This document shows positions 1-4,214 of a DNA stretch of 5,206 nucleotides, piece by piece (position 1 is the first letter of the stretch; each line of letters starts with the position of its first letter). The stretch covers positions 1-5,206 of the forward strand of contig DAHWFG010000264.1 in assembly GCA_027325115.1 (NCBI GenBank), in the 5' to 3' direction. Under the pieces are notes generated by a model. The model ran no database searches. It was given only the letters and a program-made list of their open reading frames with translations, and was not told the DNA's origin. The stretch comes from JAKBCQ01 sp021807585 (GTDB lineage: Bacteria; Planctomycetota; Planctomycetia; Isosphaerales; Isosphaeraceae). A program made the position numbers and the translations under genes.

Positions 1-1
1 C

Positions 2-1546
2 GACCCAACCGCCGTCTTGACGATTCCGCCGGATCAATCGGTCTCGTATTCGATCAACACGGGGACGTTGATCACCGGAAGCGTTAACGTTCAAGGCTCA
101 CTCGGCGTTCAAAACGGAGGATACCTCGGCGTCTTGGCGCCCGTATCGATCGCGAACTCGGGGTCGCTTTACGTCGCGCCTGGAGGAGCGATCGATTTTT
201 ATGGGAATCTGCTGGGATCGCCGCAATCTCCGAGCGATTTTCAACCTCTGGGAACGGTCGACCTAAGAGATTTATCCGCCACACCCGCGGCGCCTCAGCT
301 CCTCGAAGCGATGTCGGCCGATCTCGGCGCCGTCCCGGCGGGTTTCGTTCATAATTACGCTTATGGAACGCTCAATCTTTGGAGCGATGCGTCGGTCGAA
401 CTCGTCGATCAAACGCATAACACGAACACGACGACCCCCGAGGCCGTCTACGCGAACGAACTGATCGTCCCGCAAGGCGCGACGCTCAATCTCAACGGGC
501 TCCATTTATACGTTCGCGGCGCTCAAATCGCCGGGACGGTTGTCGGCGGATCGGTGACGATCGTCACCACGACCAACGCGATCACTCCGGGAACGCCCGC
601 GTTCGGGGGGCTTTCGATTCCGGGCTCGGTCGATTCGTGGACGTTCACAGGGAGCGTCGGCGAATCGATCGCCGCGGCGCTCAATCCAGGCGGAGGAGGG
701 CCGATTCCGGCGTTCCCGCCGCGTCTCGACTTCGGTCAAATCGAACTCGTCGATTCGAGCGGAACCGTCCTTGCAACGGCTTCGAGCGCGACCGCGGGTT
801 CGACGGCTCTCATCAACGGATTCATACTTCCCGCAACCGGAACGTATACGATCGACGTTCAGGCTTCAACCGCGGCGCCGGCGAGCACGGGGAATTACGT
901 CCTCTCGGTTTATAACGTCACCCCCGTCGTCGCTCCGCTCGCGCTCAACGCACCCGTTTCGGGAACGATCGAGAATCCATATGCTGTGAATCAGTATGTT
1001 TTCACCGTGCAGGCAAGATCTCATGTTCAACTTCAGGTGCTTTACCGATCGTCAAGCGACGTGACGTTCAATTTGAACGGACCGGGGGGATTCGTCGGGT
1101 TCGCCAACCTCGGCTCGAATTCGTCCGTCGTCGAACTTCCCGTTTCCGGAACGTACGTGTTGACGGCGCACGGAGACGGCTATTACGGCGGATCATACAC
1201 CGTCGTTCTCGGTGATTCCCAGCCCTCGGTCGCGCGCCCCGCGGCGGTGATTTCTCAACATGTAAAGATCGCCCAAAATGAACACGCGAGGATCGAATAT
1301 GCGCGATATCTCGCATATGAACGGCTGTTACGAATCGAGGCGTACGACCGTTTGAAGGCGATCGCGGCGTTCGAGCACGCTCGTCCGCACCCGAGATTCG
1401 CGTCGTTCGCGCGAGCGGGATCGTTCCCGTCGGGTTTGGCGGCGAAGCGAGAATCGAATATTCCGAAGGGCGCCTCGATCGATCCGCATCAAAATCAACT
1501 CAAATTGTTGTTTCTTGAAAACGGACATAGGTTTCCGACCAAATAA
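2..1546 (+). CDS. Large secreted beta-rich protein with two PPC-like modules (5' end outside window)
   Basis: The frame is open from base 2 to the TAA at 1544-1546 (514 visible residues). A TTG at 17 is only an internal Leu codon, because the frame continues upstream without a stop, so the true start lies outside the window. Residues 1-195 are rich in Gly, Val, Ser, Asn and Thr with alternating hydrophobic residues (GSLGVQNGGYLGV, QGATLNLNG), as in beta-helix or adhesin-like surface proteins. Residues about 200-307 and 313-405 look like two pre-peptidase C-terminal (PPC)-type beta-sandwiches: each has a VDSWTF or VNQYVFTV strand, a later LPATGTYTIDV or LPVSGTYVLTA strand, and ends in a GNYVLSV or GSYTVVL strand. 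From about 415 the protein becomes a charged Arg/Glu/Tyr helix and then a basic tail. No catalytic domain is visible. An extracellular or cell-surface role is inferred; the exact family is not recognised. It converges on the TPR gene. Confidence 0.85.
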   Translation, partial: DPTAVLTIPPDQSVSYSINTGTLITGSVNVQGSLGVQNGGYLGVLAPVSIANSGSLYVAPGGAIDFYGNLLGSPQSPSDFQPLGTVDLRDLSATPAAPQLLEAMSADLGAVPAGFVHNYAYGTLNLWSDASVELVDQTHNTNTTTPEAVYANELIVPQGATLNLNGLHLYVRGAQIAGTVVGGSVTIVTTTNAITPGTPAFGGLSIPGSVDSWTFTGSVGESIAAALNPGGGGPIPAFPPRLDFGQIELVDSSGTVLATASSATAGSTALINGFILPATGTYTIDVQASTAAPASTGNYVLSVYNVTPVVAPLALNAPVSGTIENPYAVNQYVFTVQARSHVQLQVLYRSSSDVTFNLNGPGGFVGFANLGSNSSVVELPVSGTYVLTAHGDGYYGGSYTVVLGDSQPSVARPAAVISQHVKIAQNEHARIEYARYLAYERLLRIEAYDRLKAIAAFEHARPHPRFASFARAGSFPSGLAAKRESNIPKGASIDPHQNQLKLLFLENGHRFPTK

Positions 1547-1549
1547 GGC

Positions 1550-1578
1550 GCGGACGAAACGATCGCGTGTTCGTCCGC
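1550..1578 (+). terminator. Stem-loop after the beta-rich gene, possible terminator
   Basis: GCGGACGAA (1550-1558) is perfectly complementary to TTCGTCCGC (1570-1578), with an 11-nt loop, starting 4 bases after the stop codon. No T-run follows, so it is not a classical intrinsic terminator. CGTCC (1572-1576) could pair instead with GGACG (1581-1585). Its place between two convergent genes favours a bidirectional transcript-end structure, but this is inference. Confidence 0.3.
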
Positions 1579-1666
1579 CCGGACGGACGAGCGACCGCTT
1601 ACCACGCTGATCGAAGCGACGAGCGGGGCGGCGGAACGCTTTGGCGATCGTTTAAACGACGCTTAA

Positions 1667-2650
1667 TTATTTGGCTTTGACCGGGGCGTCTTCCTGCGGC
1701 GTCGAGGCCTGGATCAAGAGATGCAAGGTGGGGTCGGAGCGTCGTTCGCTCAGGCGTAAAAAGATATCCGCGGCCTGTTTCGTCTTGCCCGAGAGATATT
1801 TTTCAACCCCCAAAACGAGCCAGGCGTCGCGGTCGTCGGGCTCGGTTTGCAGGTACGATTCGAGCTTGGCGATCTGGCGGTCGAAATCGGCGGGTTCGAC
1901 ATACATGGCTTTGATGTCGGGAGCGTTGAAGATCCACTCCTCATCGGCCTGGAGGGCGTCGCGGAAGCTTTGCGCCGCGTCGGCGTAACGTCCTTGAATC
2001 ATATCGATTTGACCGATATGCACAAGCGTATCGGCGAGAGTCGGGTCGGCTTGATACGCCTGTTCAAAACGTTCGCGCGCTTTGAGCAAGTTTGACGATC
2101 GAAAGAGGCGATCGCCGCGCATCAACAGATCGCGCGCTTTAACTGGATTCGTTTTGGGCCTTGGCGGCGCGGCCGACCGTTGGATGCGCCCCGGAACCCC
2201 CCAATTTCCGCCGAATCGCGCGGGGGGAATCGGTGTGGAGTACGGGCGAAAGCCGAAAGGATGTCCGCCGAACCCGCCGCGAAATCCGCAGCCGCCGTAA
2301 GGATAAGGGTAACCATACGGGTTGAATCCGCCCGCGAAACCCTGTCCGAACATCATCGGAGACGCGTACGGAGACATACCGTAAGGCCCTCCCCTCGCGA
2401 GCATCATCGGCGAATTCGCCGCCATCGAATTGAAACCCCCGCCGTTTGTCGCAAACGGCGATGCGGGCGTGTCGGCGGCTTTGACGGCGGTCTGTCCCGC
2501 TCGGGCGGCGCCGGCCTTCGCAACGGGGGGGTCTTCACCGGTGTCGCCGGGGGGCGCCGGGGAGCTTCCGCCGCTGTCGTCGGGCCAAGCCTGGGCGCCG
2601 CAGCTCATCGCCAAGACTAGACAAGCCGTCAGCCCGATGCGCGCCCACAT
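1667..2650 (-). CDS. Secreted TPR-repeat protein with Gly/Tyr/Pro-rich linker
   Basis: This encodes 327 residues from the ATG at 2650. I chose that ATG because GGAG lies 8 nt upstream. A GTG at 2659 would add three residues, but the SD-like GGAG overlaps it and nothing better lies upstream. The N-terminus is a clear Sec signal peptide (MWARIG, hydrophobic TACLVLAMSC, cleavage likely after AQA near residue 21). Residues about 22-75 are acidic, Pro/Ala-rich and look disordered. Residues about 76-150 are low-complexity Gly/Tyr/Pro/Phe/Met. Three TPR-like helix pairs follow, at roughly 172-203, 204-237 and 272-307, with typical signatures (LLKARERFEQAYQADP, GRYADAAQSFRDALQAD, GKTKQAADIFLRL). TPRs mediate protein-protein contacts; the partner is unknown. 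It is probably periplasmic or exported and non-enzymatic. It appears monocistronic, with its own promoter upstream and a convergent neighbour downstream. Confidence 0.88.
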   Translation of the reverse strand: MWARIGLTACLVLAMSCGAQAWPDDSGGSSPAPPGDTGEDPPVAKAGAARAGQTAVKAADTPASPFATNGGGFNSMAANSPMMLARGGPYGMSPYASPMMFGQGFAGGFNPYGYPYPYGGCGFRGGFGGHPFGFRPYSTPIPPARFGGNWGVPGRIQRSAAPPRPKTNPVKARDLLMRGDRLFRSSNLLKARERFEQAYQADPTLADTLVHIGQIDMIQGRYADAAQSFRDALQADEEWIFNAPDIKAMYVEPADFDRQIAKLESYLQTEPDDRDAWLVLGVEKYLSGKTKQAADIFLRLSERRSDPTLHLLIQASTPQEDAPVKAK

Positions 2651-2658
2651 GGCCGTCA

Positions 2659-2672
2659 CTCCATTCTTGGAG
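2659..2672 (-). promoter_or_regulatory. Shine-Dalgarno of the TPR gene, possibly sequestered in a hairpin
   Basis: On the minus strand, GGAG (2662-2659) lies 8 nt before the ATG at 2650 and decides that start over the GTG at 2659. Immediately upstream, CTCC (2672-2669) is complementary to it across a 6-nt AAGAAT loop. A second register, ACTCC with GGAGT, gives 5 bp. The SD could therefore be partly masked. The stem is short, so a regulatory role is speculative. Confidence 0.4.
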
Positions 2673-2694
2673 GAGTACGAGAGGTCCTTAATTC

Positions 2695-2723
2695 ATTCTA
2701 TGCCCGATCCCGAAAAGTTGCAA
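2695..2723 (-). promoter_or_regulatory. Sigma70-type promoter for the TPR gene
   Basis: Read on the minus strand, TTGCAA (2723-2718, 4/6 to the -35 consensus) is followed by a 17-bp spacer and TAGAAT (2700-2695, 5/6 to the -10 consensus). Transcription would begin near 2688, giving a leader of about 38 nt before the ATG at 2650. Spacing and position are ideal for a housekeeping promoter. No operator-like inverted repeat overlaps it. Confidence 0.6.
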
Positions 2724-2900
2724 AGACTCTCGTCGCCGTTCCGCGCCGATTTTTTCAATCTCGCAGCCGAAAACCCCCCTCCCAATCCGCGCAAACTCGC
2801 TCGTTTATCAATTCTTCGCCAAAAAGTCGAATCGGTTCCACAAGTTGTTAAGCGAGACCGGCCTCGGACCGAGATCGGTCGTCGGTCGTCCGATGTCGAG
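2724..2900. other. Intergenic gap between TPR promoter and tRNA-like remnant
   Basis: There is no credible ORF here. Near the tRNA remnant is an inverted repeat, GACCG/CGGTC (2867-2880, 4-nt loop), and a tandem 7-bp duplication CGGTCGT (2876-2889). Read on the minus strand, both lie just past the tRNA-like 3' end. They could be a leftover tRNA transcript-end structure, but no T-run follows. Confidence 0.35.
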
Positions 2901-2983
2901 TGCGAGAGGAGAGACTCGAACCCTCACGCCTTGCGCCACGGGATCCTAAGTCCCGCGCGTCCGATGCGATTGCAAACTTATGC
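2901..2983 (-). pseudogene. Degenerate tRNA-Leu(UAG) remnant
   Basis: On the minus strand the 3' two-thirds reads as a class II tRNA-Leu. The anticodon stem CGGGA/TCCCG (2955-2951 and 2943-2939) closes a 7-nt loop CTTAGGA with anticodon TAG (2948-2946). A long variable arm with GCAA follows (2938-2926), with one mismatch in its stem. The T arm is GAGGG-TTCGAGT-CTCTC (2925-2909, one G.U pair), then the acceptor 3' strand CTCTCGC (2908-2902) and discriminator A (2901). CCA is not encoded. The 5' part fails: at the expected acceptor position the sequence is GCATAAG (2983-2977) instead of GCGAGAG, so only 4 of 7 pairs form. No D stem or canonical GG of the D loop can be placed, although GACGCG before the anticodon stem is retained. 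It is either a decayed tRNA or a 3' fragment left at an integration site, and is unlikely to be functional. Confidence 0.7.
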
Positions 2984-3107
2984 TGATATTAAAATTGTAT
3001 TTAGTTTATTGATTTGTTTACGAGATACTTCGACGGCTCACCTCGGGATTTCGGCTAGCGGAGTCGGGTCGGCTCGGCCGGGTATTCTTATTCGGCGTTC
3101 CCACGGG

Positions 3108-3234
3108 CGCCGTTTCCGCGTGGATAATACGCGGGCCCCGCAACCCGGCTCGATTCCTCCTCGTCGCAGTTTCCGCGTCGATCAGTCGTTTTGAGATGGA
3201 CAATCGGCTCACGCGACGCCGTTTCAACGTCGAG
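3108..3234 (+). repeat. Three imperfect 18-bp direct repeats
   Basis: The copies are CGCCGTTTCCGCGTGGAT (3108-3125), CGCAGTTTCCGCGTCGAT (3165-3182) and CGCCGTTTCAACGTCGAG (3217-3234), starting 57 and 52 bp apart. Copies 1 and 2 match at 16 of 18 bases. The third is weaker. They lie in a tract without a credible gene. They are too few and too divergent for a CRISPR array. They could be binding sites, a decayed tandem duplication or chance. Confidence 0.3.
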
Positions 3235-3253
3235 CGGCGGCGTAAACTCGTGA

Positions 3254-3292
3254 ATGCGAGATCGGCTGTTCCGATAATCGAGCCGATCGCAT
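3254..3292 (+). repeat. Bulged inverted repeat / hairpin in noncoding tract
   Basis: GATCGGCT (3260-3267) pairs perfectly with AGCCGATC (3281-3288) across 13 nt. The stem continues with ATGC (3254-3257) against GCAT (3289-3292) if GA (3258-3259) is bulged, for 12 bp in total. An AT-rich block follows to the right, but without a T-run. It may be an RNA structure, a terminator-like element or a protein site. Confidence 0.4.
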
Positions 3293-3478
3293 GAGATGTG
3301 TTATTATATCGACACTTATTGTTATTCCTATTTAAGGACAAGGTCTCCGGACGTACGCCGCGGCGTCAAACTTTCGATCGGGATCGCCTCGCCTGTCTCG
3401 CACAAGCGTCTTTCTGGTACATCGGCGCCCGGCAATCCCTTGTGAAACTTGACCGAGCAGCCGGGGTGGGAAGAATGA

Positions 3479-3985
3479 TTACTTGTGGTACTGTTCGTCG
3501 CCGACGTGCTCGAGCCAATCGACCACTTTGCCTTCGAGCGCCTCCTGAATTGCGATATGCGTCATGGCAGTCGTCGGTGTGGCTCCGTGCCAATGCTTCT
3601 CTCCAGGCGGAAACCAGACGACGTCGCCCGGGTGAACCTCCTCGACGGGGGCGCCCTCACGCTGGACCCAGCCGCAACCCGCGGTGATGATGAGTGTTTG
3701 CCCCAGCGGGTGGGTGTGCCAGGCCGTCCTGGCGCCCGGCTCGAACGTAACGCTCGCCCCGGCCGCGCGGGCCGGAGCTTTCGATCGAAAGAGCGTGTCG
3801 ATGCGTACCGCTCCGGTGAACCAGTCGGCCGGACCCTTGGCGGACGCCTGCGACCCGACTCGTGTAATATCCATCGCGATCTCCTCGAAAAAGGTTCCAG
3901 AGGCTGAGGCATAGCCGCGGCGGCCCGCCGAAACGGCGAGCATCGCGCCCGCGGCCGCCAAGAACTTGCGGCGGGAACGGCGCAT
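3479..3985 (-). CDS. Tat-signal cupin, (R)-hydroxynitrile lyase-like (GtHNL family)
   Basis: This encodes 168 residues. Residues 1-29 form a textbook Tat signal (SRRKFL, hydrophobic AAAGAMLAVSA, likely cleavage near YASA). The rest is a single cupin barrel. Motif 1, GARTAWHTHPLGQ, carries H90, H92 and Q96. Motif 2, PPGEKHWHG, carries H131. As I recall them, the Mn(II) ligands of Granulicella tundricola hydroxynitrile lyase are H53, H55, Q59 and H94. All four match at a constant offset of 37, and A40, V42, H106 and Q110 also match (A77, V79, H143, Q147). The family catalyses reversible cleavage of cyanohydrins to aldehyde plus cyanide; its natural role is unsettled. Related proteins are often annotated simply as cupin. 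An internal ATG at 3874 (M38) has GAGGAG 6 nt upstream and would give a 131-residue cytosolic form starting exactly where the known enzyme starts. The first ATG has only GGGA 9 nt upstream. It is the last gene of the minus-strand operon. Confidence 0.85.
   Translation of the reverse strand: MRRSRRKFLAAAGAMLAVSAGRRGYASASGTFFEEIAMDITRVGSQASAKGPADWFTGAVRIDTLFRSKAPARAAGASVTFEPGARTAWHTHPLGQTLIITAGCGWVQREGAPVEEVHPGDVVWFPPGEKHWHGATPTTAMTHIAIQEALEGKVVDWLEHVGDEQYHK
3875..3886 (-). promoter_or_regulatory. Strong internal Shine-Dalgarno for a shorter cupin start
   Basis: GAGGAG (3886-3881, minus strand) lies 6 nt before the ATG at 3874 inside the cupin frame, where it also encodes Glu-Glu. It is much stronger than the site before the outer ATG at 3985. 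It supports either a shorter true start without the Tat signal, or two products from one gene. Confidence 0.55.
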
Positions 3986-4017
3986 GGTTCGTTTCCCATC
4001 GGTTTATCTTGGATCAG

Positions 4018-4197
4018 TTAATAAACATGCTTCACGTATCGCAGCGCTTTGATCGCCAGGAGTTCGTCCTTCGCACGCCGGCCCTCCGCCGTCGAATCGA
4101 GGAACGAACTCGGATCGAACGCCTCGCCGAGATCAATCCTTCCGTCAAGAAATATGTCGATGAGTCGGGCCGGGAGAGACGACGTTTCGATGCACAT
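4018..4197 (-). CDS. Small ORF of 59 residues, unknown; possibly a gene remnant
   Basis: The ORF starts with the ATG at 4197 and ends with the TAA at 4018-4020. It lies 17 bp after the aldo/keto reductase stop and 32 bp before the cupin. An in-frame TGA (4204-4206) rules out an upstream extension. Codon third positions are mostly G or C, and the product is a balanced, helix-prone acidic/hydrophobic sequence (RLIDIFLDGRIDLGEAFD in the first half, KDELLAIKALRYVKHVY at the C-terminus). The opposite-strand frame here is Arg-rich and looks like its shadow. The SD is weak (GAG, 5 nt upstream). There is no signal peptide or membrane segment. I do not recognise the family. It may be a genuine small operon gene or the surviving C-terminal end of a larger, 5'-deleted gene. 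Confidence 0.45.
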   Translation of the reverse strand: MCIETSSLPARLIDIFLDGRIDLGEAFDPSSFLDSTAEGRRAKDELLAIKALRYVKHVY

Positions 4198-4214
4198 CCG
4201 TACTCAATCGCCGC

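Larger units (their letters stand above)
2984..3478. other. Long noncoding tract with AT-rich blocks around a GC-rich core
   Basis: I see no credible gene on either strand; the open frames are Arg-rich and lack plausible starts. An AT-rich block (2971-3030, 14 G/C in 60 bases) holds -10-like hexamers on the minus strand, TACAAT (2999-2994) and TAATAT (2991-2986), and may be the former tRNA promoter. A GC-rich core follows, with direct repeats (3108-3234) and a hairpin (3254-3292). A second AT-rich block (3291-3340, 14 G/C in 50) includes a perfect minus-strand TATAAT (3308-3303) but no matching -35. A 12-bp perfect palindrome, ACGCCGCGGCGT, lies at 3355-3366. The last stretch is the 3' flank of the cupin gene; I saw no U-tract terminator there. 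Confidence 0.5.

Noticed and set aside
17..19. TTG as start codon of the first gene
   Set aside because: The frame is open upstream to the window edge and no ribosome binding site is evident, so this Leu codon is internal.
1648..1659. 12-bp palindrome TCGTTTAAACGA just after the TPR stop
   Set aside because: It has too little loop for a good hairpin and no T-run. It is too weak to call a terminator or operator.
1547..1666. Small RNA or gene in the convergent gap
   Set aside because: It holds only the stem-loop and a short palindrome. No open frame or promoter pair was convincing.
2430..3194. Plus-strand open frame of 254 codons
   Set aside because: It runs antisense through the TPR signal region, its promoter and the tRNA remnant. 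The product is Arg/Pro-rich without domain features. It is a shadow of GC-rich coding DNA.
3108..3234. Possible CRISPR array
   Set aside because: There are only three divergent 18-bp copies, the spacing is uneven and there are no cas genes nearby.
3303..3308. Perfect minus-strand TATAAT as a promoter
   Set aside because: There is no acceptable -35 box at 16-18 bp and no gene downstream before the tRNA remnant. It was kept only as a note.
3485..3907. Plus-strand open frame of 140 codons over the cupin
   Set aside because: It is antisense to a gene whose four metal ligands and family sequence are unmistakable. The product is Arg-rich with no recognisable fold.
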